Positions 1 to 8,532 are shown, counted from the stretch's first letter. The stretch is 64,000 bases of DNA from Chamaea fasciata (GCA_029207755.1 JARCOQ010000229.1:10001-74000), one strand, 5' to 3'. Numbers and translations are program-made. The notes: generated from the letters alone by a model not told the origin.

Positions 1-578
1 TGCAGAATGGGTTGCGGGGGGGTGGGGTCCAGCCCCTGGCGGGGCTGGACCCCCCCAAGGCTGCCAGGTGTGCCCCTTTAGGGTTAGGGCAGGGAATAGG
101 GTGTGGCAGGTCGTCGGGCCCCTGGGGTGGGGCTTATGTGTTGTGCAGGCCCTGCCCCCTTAACTGGGCTGGGCCTAGGGGGTGGGGCTGGCCCAGCCGC
201 TGGCGGGGCTGGGCCAGCCCCACCCAATGGGGGGAGCGCAGCCCCTGATGACGGGGTGGGCTGGGGTCTGGCCCCTGGCGGGGCCCAGACCCCGCCATGT
301 TGTGCCCTGCCCCCTTTTTAGGGTTAGGGGAGGGAATGGGGCGGGGCAGGTCCGGCCCCTGGCGGGGCTGGACTTTTATGGTGTCCGCCCGGAGACACGC
401 CCCTCGCTCGGGGGCGGGGCACCGGGCGCGGGGCCGGCCCCTTCGGGGCCGGCCCCGCGCCCGCGGGGGGCGTGACGGGGCGGGGGGGGCGTGGGCGGGG
501 GGGGGCGTGGCAGGGGCGGGGACGGTGGGGGGCGGGGGTATGGGGGGGGGGGCTGGCCCCTGGCGGGGCCAGCCCCCT
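1..578. repeat. GC-rich CpG segment with dispersed GGCCCCTGGCGGGGCC-like palindromes
   Basis: The stretch is very rich in G and C and in CpG. A near-palindromic core of the form CCCCTGGCGGGG (one copy with CCGCTGGCGGGG) occurs near positions 32, 197, 271, 353 and 554, in slightly different flanks such as GGCTGGAC, GGCCCAGAC and GGCCAGCC. TTAGGG-like words (agggttaggg) occur near 80 and 320. Open frames on both strands are low-complexity G/P/R/A-rich translations and are not credible genes. The regular recurrence suggests an old degenerate tandem repeat with a unit of roughly 75-200 bp. It could also act as a CpG island, but I see no start site. Confidence 0.6.
423..463. other. Perfect GC hairpin capped by a UUCG tetraloop
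   Basis: Positions 423-441 and 445-463 are exact reverse complements (19 bp, all G/C). Read as RNA on the plus strand the apex is C(UUCG)G, the exceptionally stable tetraloop class. A single transcript through it would fold strongly and could stall polymerase or reverse transcriptase. It lies between the dispersed palindromes and the 32-bp minisatellite. No known RNA family is recognised. Confidence 0.85.
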
Positions 579-1697
579 AGTGGTGACGTCGGCGACGAGG
601 GGGGCGGGGGGCAGTGGTGACGTCGACGACGAGGGGGCGGGGGCAGTGGTGACGTCGACGACGAGGGGGCGGGGGGCAGTGGTGACGTCGGCGACGAGGG
701 GGGCGGGGGGCAGTGGTGACGTCGACGACGAGGGGGCGGGGGGCAGTGGTGACGTCGGCGACGAGGGGGGCGGGGGCAGTGGTGACGTCGACGACGAGGG
801 GGGGCGGGGGCAGTGGTGACGTCGGCGACGAGGGGGCGGGGGGCAGTGGTGACGTCGACGACGAGGGGGCGGGGGCAGTGGTGACGTCGACGACGAGGGG
901 GCGGGGGGCAGTGGTGACGTCGACGACGAGGGGGGCGGGGGCAGTGGTGACGTCGACGACGAGGGGGCGGGGGGCAGTGGTGACGTCGACGACGAGGGGG
1001 CGGGGGCAGTGGTGACGTCGACGACGAGGGGGGCGGGGGCAGTGGTGACGTCGACGACGAGGGGGCGGGGGCAGTGGTGACGTCGACGACGAGGGGGCGG
1101 GGGCAGTGGTGACGTCGACGACGAGGGGGCGGGGGCAGTGGTGACGTCGACGACGAGGGGGCGGGGGCAGTGGTGACGTCGGCGACGAGGGGGCGGGGGC
1201 AGTGGTGACGTCGGCGACGAGGGGGGCGGGGGCAGTGGTGACGTCGACGACGAGGGGGCGGGGGCAGTGGTGACGTCGACGACGAGGGGGCGGGGGCAGT
1301 GGTGACGTCGACGACGAGGGGGCGGGGGCAGTGGTGACGTCGACGACGAGGGGGCGGGGGCAGTGGTGACGTCGACGACGAGGGGGCGGGGGCAGTGGTG
1401 ACGTCGACGACGAGGGGGCGGGGGCAGTGGTGACGTCGACGACGAGGGGGCGGGGGCAGTGGTGACGTCGACGACGAGGGGGCGGGGGCAGTGGTGACGT
1501 CGGCGACGAGGGGGCGGGGGCAGTGGTGACGTCGGCGACGAGGGGGCGGGGGCAGTGGTGACGTCGACGACGAGGGGGCGGGGGCAGTGGTGACGTCGAC
1601 GACGAGGGGGCGGGGGCAGTGGTGACGTCGGCGACGAGGGGGCGGGGGCAGTGGTGACGTCGGCGAGTGGTGACGTCGGCGACGAGGGGGCGGGGCT
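579..1697. repeat. 32-bp GC-rich minisatellite with GACGTC core, about 34 copies
   Basis: A unit of 32 bp (sometimes 33, by an extra G) repeats head to tail. Each unit has the order CAGTGGTGACGTC, then GACGACGAG or GGCGACGAG, then a G-run. The only frequent variation is GTCGAC against GTCGGC and the G-run length. The unit carries TGACGTC, a CRE/ATF half-site-like word, plus AatII and often SalI sites, and many CpGs. Because 32 is not a multiple of 3, the repeat runs open in several frames (a Pro/Arg/His-rich frame on minus); these are artefacts. The last unit near 1,660-1,690 is rearranged (GGCGAGTGGTGACG), marking the array edge. Confidence 0.93.
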
Positions 1698-1706
1698 GGT
1701 GGGCTA

Positions 1707-1747
1707 GCTGTCAATCAACCCTGGGGGGGTGTGTGGCTGTCAATCAA
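1707..1747 (+). repeat. Direct repeat GCTGTCAATCAA (two copies)
   Basis: The 12-mer GCTGTCAATCAA occurs at 1707-1718 and again at 1736-1747, 29 bp apart, just past the minisatellite. TCAATCAA resembles PBX/homeodomain sites, but function is unknown. Confidence 0.75.
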
Positions 1748-1756
1748 AATCGGTGG

Positions 1757-1776
1757 ATGTGTGTGCGCGCGCGCGC
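1757..1776. other. Alternating purine-pyrimidine tract (Z-DNA prone)
   Basis: Twenty bases alternate strictly between purine and pyrimidine, beginning ATGTGTGTG and continuing as (CG)n. Such tracts adopt Z-DNA under negative supercoiling. It sits between GC-rich repeats on the left and an abrupt AT-rich segment on the right. Confidence 0.7.
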
Positions 1777-1794
1777 CGAAAAAATTATGCTAAT

Positions 1795-1835
1795 TAGCTC
1801 ATTTGCATAATTAGTGACGTCATGTGCATAATTAG
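1795..1835 (+). promoter_or_regulatory. Cluster of octamer, CRE and TAATTAG motifs
   Basis: ATTTGCAT (a reverse octamer, POU-type site) lies at 1801-1808 and a perfect palindromic CRE, TGACGTCA, at 1815-1822. The 11-mer TGCATAATTAG appears twice, at 1804-1814 and 1825-1835, exactly 21 bp (two helical turns) apart. The CRE shares GACGTC with the minisatellite next door. This resembles an enhancer or promoter-proximal cluster; no TATA/initiator pair can be assigned here with confidence. Confidence 0.5.
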
Positions 1836-1851
1836 GGGTTAATTGGGGGGT

Positions 1852-1929
1852 AATTAGTACTCCAGATGGGAGTAGACTGTAGTGGTGATTAATAATTATT
1901 GGTTGCTACTCCCATCTGGAGTACTAATT
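1852..1929. repeat. Perfect 24-bp inverted repeat with 30-nt loop
   Basis: Positions 1852-1875 and 1906-1929 are exact reverse complements (AATTAGTACTCC.. against ..GGAGTACTAATT), separated by 30 nt of AT-rich DNA. It is the first of three consecutive inverted repeats in 1,852-2,128. Confidence 0.9.
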
Positions 1930-1935
1930 GGGGGG

Positions 1936-1981
1936 CTATATAGTATATGGGATGTATATACACCCTATATACTATATATAG
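1936..1981. repeat. Imperfect TATA-rich inverted repeat
   Basis: CTATATAGTATATGGG at 1936-1951 pairs with CCCTATATACTATATATAG at 1963-1981, with small insertions in the right arm. The sequence then runs into TATAAATAAAAAG, which resembles both a TATA element and a plus-strand AATAAA. Function is unknown. Confidence 0.7.
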
Positions 1982-2012
1982 TATATAAATAAAAAGAATA
2001 AAAATAATAGAT

Positions 2013-2128
2013 CTGGTGCAGCAGTAGGGGTTTTCAGGCGGCCAGGGAGTAAATATTTTTATTTTAAATTTAAAGTTTTTTTTAATATTTATTCCCTGGC
2101 CGCCTGAAAAGCCCTACTGCTGCACCAG
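2013..2128. repeat. Long inverted repeat (45-bp arms, 2 mismatches)
   Basis: Arm 2013-2057 begins CTGGTGCAGCAGTAGGG and pairs with 2084-2128, which ends CCCTACTGCTGCACCAG. Only two of 45 positions mismatch, and the loop of 26 nt is almost pure A/T. The right arm abuts the purine-rich minisatellite. A transcript would fold into a long hairpin like a pri-miRNA or hairpin-siRNA precursor. As DNA it could be a fold-back (MITE-like) element, but I see no convincing target-site duplication beside the arms. No family is recognised. Confidence 0.9.
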
Positions 2129-3390
2129 AGAGAAAGGAAAAGAGAGAAAAAGACAGAGAGAGAAAAAGACAAAGACAGAGAGAGAAAAAGACAAAGACAG
2201 AGAGAGAAAAAGACAAAGACAGAGAGAGAAAAAGACAAAGACAGAGAGAAAAAGACAAAGACAGAGAGAAAAAGACAGAGAGAGAAACAGAAATAGAGAC
2301 AGAGAGAAATAGAGACAGAGAGAAATAGAGACAGAGAGAAATAGAGACAGAGACAAATAGACAAAGACAGAGAGAGAAAAAGACAAAGACAGAGAGAAAT
2401 AGAGACAGAGACAGAGAGAAATAGACAAAGACAGAGAAATAGAGACAGAGACAGAGAGAAATAGACAAAGACAGAGAAATAGAGACAGAGACAGAGAGAA
2501 ATAGACAAAGACAGAGAAATAGAGACAGAGAGAAATAGACAAAGACAGAGAGAAATAGAGACAGAGAGAAAATGACAGAGACAGAGAGAAATAGAGACAG
2601 AGAGAAATAGACAAAGACAGAGAAATAGAGACAGAGAAATAGAGACAGAGAAAAATAGACAAAGACAGAGAAATAGAGACAGAGAAAATGACAGAGACAG
2701 AGAGAAATAGACAAAGACAGAGAAATAGAGACAGAGACAGAGACAGAGAAATAGACAAAGACAGAGAAATAGAGACAGAGAGAAAATGACAGAGACAGAG
2801 AGAAATAGAGACAGAGAAAATGACAGAGACAGAGAGAAATAGAGACAGAGAGAAATAGACAAAGACAGAGAAATAGAGACAGAGAGAAAATGACAGAGAC
2901 AGAGAGAAATAGACAAAGAGAGAAATACAGACAGACAAAAAGACAAAGACAGAGAGAAATAGAGATGGAGAGAAAATGACAGAAACAGAGAGAAATAGAG
3001 AAAGAGAAAAACACAAAGAGAGAAATTGTCTATTTCTCTCTGTCTTTGTCTAAGACAGAAAAAGACAAAGACAGAGAGAAATAGAGAAATAGACAAAGAC
3101 AGAGAAATAGAAAGAAACAGAGAAAAACACAGAGAAACAGACAAAGAGAGAGAAATAGACAGAGCCAGAGAGAAATAGAGAGAAATAGAAAGGAAGTGAA
3201 ATAGAGAGTGAAATAGACACAAAGACATACAGAGAAACAGGGTTAGAGAAAAATAGAAATCAAAAGAGAAAAACAGAGAAACAGCATGAGAGAGAAAGAG
3301 TGAAACAGTTAGAGTGAAAGCAAAAGACAGACTGAAACAGACTGAAAGCAAAACAGACAGAAAAAGAGAGTTAAAGAGAAAGAGAAACAG
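2129..3390. repeat. Purine-rich GACAGAGA/GAAATA minisatellite
   Basis: The plus strand is almost pyrimidine-free apart from C in GACA words. It is built from short, irregularly alternating blocks such as AGAGAGAAATAGAGAC, AGAGAGAAATAGACAAAGAC and AGAGAGAAAATGACAGAGAC. Toward 3,300 it becomes more degenerate. The minus strand reads as long Ser/Leu/Phe/Cys/Val open frames, which are a consequence of the repeat and not membrane proteins. Such polypurine DNA can form triplexes. Confidence 0.92.
3030..3084. repeat. Inverted unit inside the GACA minisatellite
   Basis: Bases 3030-3051 are the reverse complement of 3063-3084, a normal repeat unit (AGACAAAGACAGAG..). One unit has therefore been inverted, leaving a 22-bp perfect stem with an 11-nt loop. 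It is the only pyrimidine-rich patch on the plus strand of this array. Confidence 0.85.
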
Positions 3391-3495
3391 AAAAACATCT
3401 AGAAATAGAATAACAGAGAAAAATTAAGAGTTAAGAGAGAAAGAAGCAGAATTAGACAGAAAAGGAAATAGCATGAAGGTGTAGAGAGGAAAATA

Positions 3496-3512
3496 GACTT
3501 ACCTTGAGGTAG
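3496..3512 (-). other. Strong minus-strand 5' splice site downstream of the poly(A) signals
   Basis: Read on the minus strand, CTCAAG is followed by GTAAGTC, a near-perfect consensus donor, with the exon edge at 3503 and the intron running to lower coordinates. It lies 3' (on minus) of the AATAAA cluster at 3585-3636. Either some transcripts read past those signals, or a second minus-strand unit begins about here. A downstream acceptor within the purine-rich minisatellite is not obvious. Confidence 0.45.
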
Positions 3513-3584
3513 GAAATAGAATAAATGACTCTGACACCAAATAAACACAGGAGCCAAATGGGGGAGAGGGGGGCACGGGGTATC

Positions 3585-3636
3585 TTTATTGGGGGGGCAG
3601 GGGGGCATCTTTATTAGGGTATATTCAGCTTTTATT
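3585..3636 (-). terminator. Three clustered minus-strand poly(A) signals
   Basis: On the minus strand AATAAA occurs at 3631-3636, 3610-3615 and 3585-3590. The last two are in a duplicated context (AATAAAGATGCCCC and AATAAAGATACCCC) followed by C-rich stretches. They lie at the leftward end of the region holding minus-strand exons and are the best candidates for the 3' end of that unit. A further AATAAA on minus at 4189-4194 could be an earlier alternative. Confidence 0.5.
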
Positions 3637-4599
3637 GCATGAATGGGTTTCTTTACACTTTAGTAAACATACAGAAACAACAGATACAAATGCAAATACA
3701 GATACAGTCCATAGGCACACCTATAAAATTACAATTTACATACAGAGCAATACATTGAAATACAGCAGCAAATGCCAATACAGAACAATACAAGGCAATA
3801 CAAGCCAAATGACTATTAACACAATAGAACCATTTTTCAAAATCTGAAACACTCATTATATCTTGTTTTATTGTTACAGGAAACCCAAAACAAAAGCAGC
3901 ACACATAAAACATAACAATCGTCCACCGCACACACCTCCTTCAGCATGCGCACCGTGCACCCTCTCTCGCCTCTCAATCCCCTACAGTCAGCACACACTC
4001 GCAACGCTCCTCGGGAACGTGGTTCCCGGGAGCCCTGAAAAAATCAGCCTGCCTGACGAAAACCCCGGTCCCTAGGCCGTCAGCACCCAAACTTTGGCGA
4101 TGAACGTCGCCTCGCAGACCGGCCGGGACCGAGGAAAAAAAAACCCAGCCGGGGGGAAAAAAAAAAAAAACCCCCCGGCTGGGGATTTTTTATTCTAAAT
4201 TTAAAATGTGTTGAAAAACCTGGAAGGCAAAAGTCACACACACAAGGTTAGAACCAGTCAGCACACACACTCGCACAGGCAAACCCAAGCAGACAGACAA
4301 GTCTCAGACATACACAGTCACTCTTCAGCTTACCCAGTAGATTCCAAGAGACTCCGTAGCATCAGCAACCACAGAGAGACTAATCCTGCCCGGAGACCTG
4401 CAAGACAATGACAGGTGGTCAACAAGTGGTTACCTGACAGCTAGGCATCATCCCCCCTCAGGGCCCATACCTTCTCTACCCAAAACTCCACAGAAAAAAG
4501 ATGAACTGCAAAGCCCTACAACTCTTCTACCTAACTGTGACTGTGCCAGGGCAGGGCAGCTCAAGCATAAGTCATACAGTAGGATACAGCAACATCATG
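3637..4599. other. Mostly unique segment: CA-rich DNA, GC hairpin, alternative poly(A) signal
   Basis: From 3,640 to 3,850 the plus strand is rich in ATACA/CAATACA words, a degenerate relative of the minisatellite at 4,600-5,495. Around 3,930-4,140 it becomes CpG-rich. At 4144-4156 and 4171-4183 a 13-bp perfect GC inverted repeat (CCCAGCCGGGGGG) surrounds an A14 loop and is followed by TTTTTTATT, so AATAAA reads on minus at 4189-4194. No reading frame here is convincing and no RNA gene is recognised. Confidence 0.5.
4144..4183. other. GC hairpin around an A14 loop
   Basis: Exact 13-bp arms flank fourteen A residues. On the minus strand the order is AATAAA, then this hairpin with a T14 loop. 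It could influence 3' processing of minus-strand transcripts, but the function is unproven. Confidence 0.75.
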
Positions 4600-5495
4600 A
4601 CTTAGAGTGCAATACAAACACAGTCACTTTCAATACAATACAAGCACAGTGACTTTGAGTGCAATACAAGGACAGTGACTTTCAGTGCAATACAAGCACA
4701 GTGACTTTGAGTGCAATACAAACAGTCACTTGCAACGCAGAGTCACTGGCAGTGCAATGCAGAGTCACTTACAATACAAACAGAGTCACTGGCAGTGCAA
4801 TACAAACAGAGTCACTTACAATACAAACAGAGTCACTGGCAGTGCAATACAAACAGAGTCACTTGCAATACAATACAATACAGAGTCACTTGCAATACAA
4901 TACAATACAGAGTCACTTGCAATACAATACAATACAGAGTCACTTGCAATACAATACAAACACAGTCACTTGCAATACAATACAGAGTCACTGGCAATGC
5001 AATACAATACAGAGTCACTGGCAATGCAATACAATACAGAGTCACTGGCAATGCAATACAATACAGAGTCACTTGCAATACAATACAAACAGAGTCACTT
5101 GCAATACAATACAAACAGAGTCACTTGCAATACAATACAAACAGAGTCACTTGCAATACAAACAGAGTCACAGGCAGTGCAATACAAACAGAGTCACAGG
5201 CAATACAATACAAACAGAGTCACAGGCAATACAATACAAACAGAGTCACTGGCAATGCAATACAAACAGAGTCACTGGCAATGCAATACAATACAGAGTC
5301 ACTGGCAATGCAATACAATACAGAGTCACTGGCAATACAAAACAAACAGAGTCACTGGCAATGCAATACAATACAGAGTCACTGGCAATACAAAACAAAC
5401 AGAGTCACTGGCAATACAAAACAAACATAGTCACTTGCAATACAAAACAAACATAGTCACTTGCAATACAAAACAAACACAGTCAGTTCCAAGTC
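4600..5495. repeat. CAATACA / CAGAGTCACTGG minisatellite
   Basis: Units of about 21-27 bp combine CAGAGTCACT, GGCAATG or TGCAATA, and one or more CAATACAA words; a common full unit is 27 bp (near 4,990-5,060). Variants insert or delete 5-bp CAATA steps, so slippage within the unit is evident. Open frames rich in Gln/Ser/His/Asn in all three plus frames (near 4,659-5,524) are repeat artefacts. The left edge (4,600-4,720) has related but more variable units. Confidence 0.9.
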
Positions 5496-5519
5496 AATAC
5501 AAACAAAACTGCTCACTAG

Positions 5520-6038
5520 ACTAAGTGCCTAAGCTGTTAAGAGGACGCTCCAGAAGCTCGGGAAGCCGAGTGAAGAAAGCGATGACTGCCGGGTGACCGT
5601 GGCGATGCCTCCGGACGAAAGGCGACCTCGTCGGGTGAAAACGTCCGCTAGGCCGCCGAGACTCAAAGACTGCTGACGACGCAAAACACGCTAGAATGCT
5701 GAACTGCCCTGCCCGGCAAATGCTCCGGCGAGACCGAGGGGAAACCCTCTCCCGTTACTTCAGAGGGACCCATCCCACTAGGGCCCTCTCTTCTAAGCTA
5801 ATGTGAAATTGCCTCCCACTTCCAAAGTTCTTTCCCCTGCACCCAAACACAAGCCCCAACACTTATCTTTTGGAAGACGAGCGGACAAAATCCATCCTCC
5901 GAGGACTTCGGCGCTGCCGTATCCAAACTTAGGCTCCGCACCTCCTTTCAATACCTAAGACAACAAAGTACAAACTGTGAAAATTGTGTGACAGGAAACT
6001 AATCCCCAGGCTTTCCAAGCACCTCTGCCCCAACTCAC
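5520..6038 (-). other. Unique, CpG-containing segment with one acceptor-like site
   Basis: 5,520-5,770 is CpG-rich single-copy DNA. On minus a plausible acceptor, TTTGTTGTCTTAG, ends at 5955, with exon-like sequence from 5954 downward. The only donor-like word after it is AAAAG followed by ATAAGT (5861-5867), which lacks GT, so an exon cannot be closed. I found no RNA gene or credible coding frame. Confidence 0.35.
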
Positions 6039-6079
6039 CTCAGATACTGATTTGGCTCCACAGTCTACCCAGAGGGTAC
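6039..6079 (-). other. Putative 41-nt exon (minus)
   Basis: On minus the acceptor is TACCTTTTCCTTTTGCAG, then 41 nt beginning GTACCC and ending CTGAG, then donor GTGAGTT. Both splice sites are close to consensus, among the best in the window. It lies on the 3' side of the repeated modules and appears single-copy. Confidence 0.6.
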
Positions 6080-6164
6080 CTGCAAAAGGAAAAGGTACAC
6101 ATTTAGCATGCTGCTACACACCCCATGCCTATGGATCACCCCTAATGCCTAAAAGCCAACTTAC

Positions 6165-6208
6165 CCGCTTGCCCCTAATCCTTGGCATGTGTAGGACAGT
6201 AGCAGCAC
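6165..6208 (-). other. Putative 44-nt exon (minus)
   Basis: The minus acceptor TTCTTTGTGTCTTTGCAG precedes 44 nt beginning GTGCTGC and ending AAGCGG, followed by donor GTAAGTT. Both sites are strong. The length is not a multiple of 3, arguing against a simple phase-0 coding exon. The intron to the next exon (6039-6079) is only 85 nt. Confidence 0.6.
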
Positions 6209-6310
6209 CTGCAAAGACACAAAGAAAACAGCAGGCTGAGTCACTGAGAAAACACAACCGCCACAATCTAACAGAACTCAGTAATACATAAAGCTCAAGC
6301 TGATACCCAC

Positions 6311-6355
6311 CAAGCCACTGGCATCCAGGACCAGGAAATCTTGCAAGTGGACCAC
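6311..6355 (-). other. Putative 45-nt exon (minus)
   Basis: The acceptor TTTCATTTTAG is followed by 45 nt beginning GTGGTCC and ending GGCTTG, then donor GTGGGTATC. It belongs to the GTGGTC family, as do 6589-6634 and 10751-10795. This copy alone is open in frame 1, because it has CTTGCAA where the others have CTTGTGA or TTTTGA. Confidence 0.55.
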
Positions 6356-6452
6356 CTAAAATGAAAGTAAATTAAACAGTGGATGTTAGAGTTACACCAG
6401 AAATTGAGACCTGAGCAATGACAGCAGCTTCCATCCACCAGTCAATGCTCAC

Positions 6453-6494
6453 CTAGGCAGCTGGTCCTGGACTGCCAAGATCCCGCTTTACCTC
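6453..6494 (-). other. Putative 42-nt exon, module copy 1 (minus)
   Basis: The acceptor TTTTTATTTTTAG precedes GAGGTAAAGC, and the exon ends CTGCCTAG at donor GTGAGCATTGAC. It is a member of the 42-nt family, which shares GAG..GAT[AC]TTGGCAGTCCAGG. In frame 1 it ends in TAG at the junction, unlike its relatives, which end in CAG or AAG. Confidence 0.6.
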
Positions 6495-6588
6495 CTAAAA
6501 ATAAAAACAAAAAACAAGGCTGTAGCAGAGTCACAATGTACATCCCCCTGGCAAAACCAAACTGGGACTGACTTAAACTCACACCCAC

Positions 6589-6634
6589 CTGGCCGCTGCC
6601 AGCCTGAGCCACGACAACCTCACAAGCAGACCAC
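6589..6634 (-). other. Putative 46-nt exon, module copy 1 (minus)
   Basis: The acceptor TTTTGTTTTATTTCAG precedes GTGGTCTGC, and the exon ends GCGGCCAG at donor GTGGGTGTGAG. It is the GTGGTC-family partner that alternates with the 42-nt exons. It is one base longer than the 45-nt relative at 10751-10795, a frameshift if this were coding. Confidence 0.6.
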
Positions 6635-6732
6635 CTGAAATAAAACAAAAATCAACAGTGGATGGTTAGACTTGAGCCAGAAATGGAGAGCGGAGCAACA
6701 ACAACAGCTGCTGTCCACCAGTGAATGCTCAC

Positions 6733-6774
6733 CTGGCCCGCTTCTCCTGGACTGCCAATATCCTGCATAAGCTC
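6733..6774 (-). other. Putative 42-nt exon, module copy 1, second (minus)
   Basis: The acceptor TTTGTTTTTAG precedes GAGCTTATGC, and the exon ends GGGCCAG at donor GTGAGCATTCAC. It belongs to the 42-nt family, 280 bp from the 6453-6494 member, showing an internal 42+46 exon-pair duplication. Confidence 0.6.
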
Positions 6775-6852
6775 CTAAAAACAAAGACAAAGGTCAGGGC
6801 TGTATCAGAGCCACCATTTACACCTCCCCTGCAAAGACCGACAGGGACTGAC

Positions 6853-6915
6853 CTTCTCGGGGGAACCGACGCCACCCATAGGGGCTGCTCTGCCACAGGG
6901 TTATTCCATCTGCAT
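6853..6915 (-). other. Putative 63-nt exon, module copy 1 (minus)
   Basis: The acceptor TAACTTTCTTTCAG precedes ATGCAGATGG, and the exon ends CCGAGAAG at donor GTCAGTCC. The same 63-nt length is kept in all three module copies. Frame 1 starts with ATG but meets TAA at codon five in this copy, so it is not a translation start for a long product. Confidence 0.6.
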
Positions 6916-8396
6916 CTGAAAGAAAGTTAGGACAAGAGTCAAAGGGCTGCAGGATAACTTGACAGCTCCACACATCTTGGGTCAATCTACAGATCCCACC
7001 TAGAAGCCAATGCACCCTGCATTTCAAATTTGTCCTATTACCCCTACACCCAGCTGTGCTGCAGGGCAGAGCAGCTCCGGGCCAAATACACACCCACACC
7101 CGTGACACAAGACGCAACAAACAAAGGGACGCGACAGGGAAAGAAAACTCTCGATGAGAGGAATGACCCTGAGGACCGAGAGAACTCGGGAGCAGATGAC
7201 CGAGGTAAGCTGAAAGGAGAGCTGACCGGGCTCAGAGAAACCTGCAGGAAAAAAGATGCTAAGGGGATGACTTATCCCAAGAACCGCAAAGATGAACACT
7301 CGAGAATGCTCCGGTCACACTCTGCTACCTAGCTATGCATTCTTACAAGTCCTAATCCACCGGAATGGATGCTGGTGGTGCTCGGCTGTCAGTACAGCTC
7401 AGAACAAGACCTGGAAAGACATTGGACTGGATGCTTCTGAAGAGAGATACGATGCCCATGCCTGCCCGAGCTCCCGAGTCGATGGTCCGAGGGCATCGGC
7501 ACCTGGCCGAGGAACTGAGAGTCCTAAGAGGCTAAGAGGGATGCCAGGGTTTTTGGTAGGCCCCTTGAAGGGCTAAGGCAAAAGACATGAAACAAAGAGT
7601 GCGCAACAAACGAGGGACACGACAAGCACCGGGACTGCTCTGCCCTGCACACCTCAGTGGAGAGATCAAAAGGGAGACTTTCCCTGTAGGAAGCCTAAGG
7701 GGCCGCTTCCTGGACAACCCCAGCTCCAAACCCAACTCAAAAACCACTCCCGGTTGAAAGCCGACCCGGCCCCCCACTTTCGTCCCCTCCGTGGCTCGGA
7801 GCCCTCCACTTATCTCTCAGACATCTGGAGATGCAGAGTCCAGGCAGGTGAAAAGGAAGGCTGGCTCTCCCTCAGGGAAATTCCTGCTAACACCAGGCTG
7901 CTCACTCTTAATCAGCTGCAATAAAGAAAAGCAAACATCACTGTGTGATCTTAGCAGCACAGCACCCAAACCCCAACAATTCTGCTACTCACCATCTCTT
8001 GAGAACGCCCAGGCCCTCAAGCCCGCTGCCTCGGCCGTGCTTGGAGAGTCATGCCATCGTCCTGGGGTAGGCCTGGATTAAGAACACACAGGGGATTTGA
8101 CAGTGCTGAAACTTGACAGGACCCTCTCTCCTCCCTACCTCCCCAACTCCTCAGCTGTTATCAAAGCCTACCTGGAAAGCAGCTTCAAACAGAGAAATTG
8201 AGGCTTGATCACACAGTCCTGTAATGCTTCTGAAGGGCTCCCAAAAAAAGGTGCCCAAGTTCATGATCTCATGGCAGAGGGTACTTCAGCAGAAGAAGAG
8301 TGGACCACCTAAAACACAATAATAGAAGCTTAGAGGTGCACCAGAAATTGAGACCTGAGCGATTACAGCCACTTCCATCCACCAGTCAATGCTCAC

Positions 8397-8438
8397 CTAG
8401 GCAGCTGGTCCTGGACTGCCAAGATCCCGCTTTACCTC
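8397..8438 (-). other. Putative 42-nt exon, module copy 2 (minus)
   Basis: Sequence and splice sites match 6453-6494, including the terminal TAG. A transcript crossing both copies would contain this exon twice. Confidence 0.55.
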
Positions 8439-8532
8439 CTAAAAATAAAAACAAAAAACAAGGCTGTAACATACTCACAATGTACACCTCCCCAGCAAAA
8501 CCAAACTGGGACTGACTTAAACTCACACCCAC

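Larger units (their letters stand above)
6400..8290. repeat. Tandem module copy 1 (about 1.94 kb)
   Basis: This segment matches 8,344-10,235 at an offset of 1,944 bp. The match is almost exact from about 6,890 to 7,707 and still close at 6,450-6,880. From about 7,708 to 8,290 the copies differ by many substitutions and small indels. It holds the exons at 6453, 6589, 6733 and 6853, plus a strong minus acceptor (TTTTTTCCTGCAG) at 7242 whose donor is unclear. Small ORFs here are conserved only because the DNA is duplicated. Confidence 0.88.

Noticed and set aside
134..1714. 526-residue minus ORF rich in Pro/Arg/His
   Set aside because: It is the translation of the 32-bp GC minisatellite; other frames are open as well and no domain is visible.
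2082..3351. 300-420-residue minus ORFs rich in Ser/Leu/Phe/Cys resembling membrane proteins
   Set aside because: All three overlapping minus frames are open because the purine-rich repeat has few stops on that strand; no real gene signal.
3529..3636. Possible LTR end with a tRNA-Leu-like primer binding site on minus (TGGTGTCAGAG after AATAAA)
   Set aside because: Only about nine bases match the tRNA 3' end, there is no second LTR, no TG..CA boundary and no gag or pol sequence nearby.
4659..5524. Gln/Ser/His-rich plus ORFs of 239-279 residues
   Set aside because: All three plus frames are open across the CAATACA minisatellite, which rules out codon-level constraint.
5575..5685. C/D box snoRNA-like arrangement (GCGATGA ... 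CTGA)
   Set aside because: Box C is off consensus, no terminal stem or C'/D' boxes are seen, and the spacing is loose.
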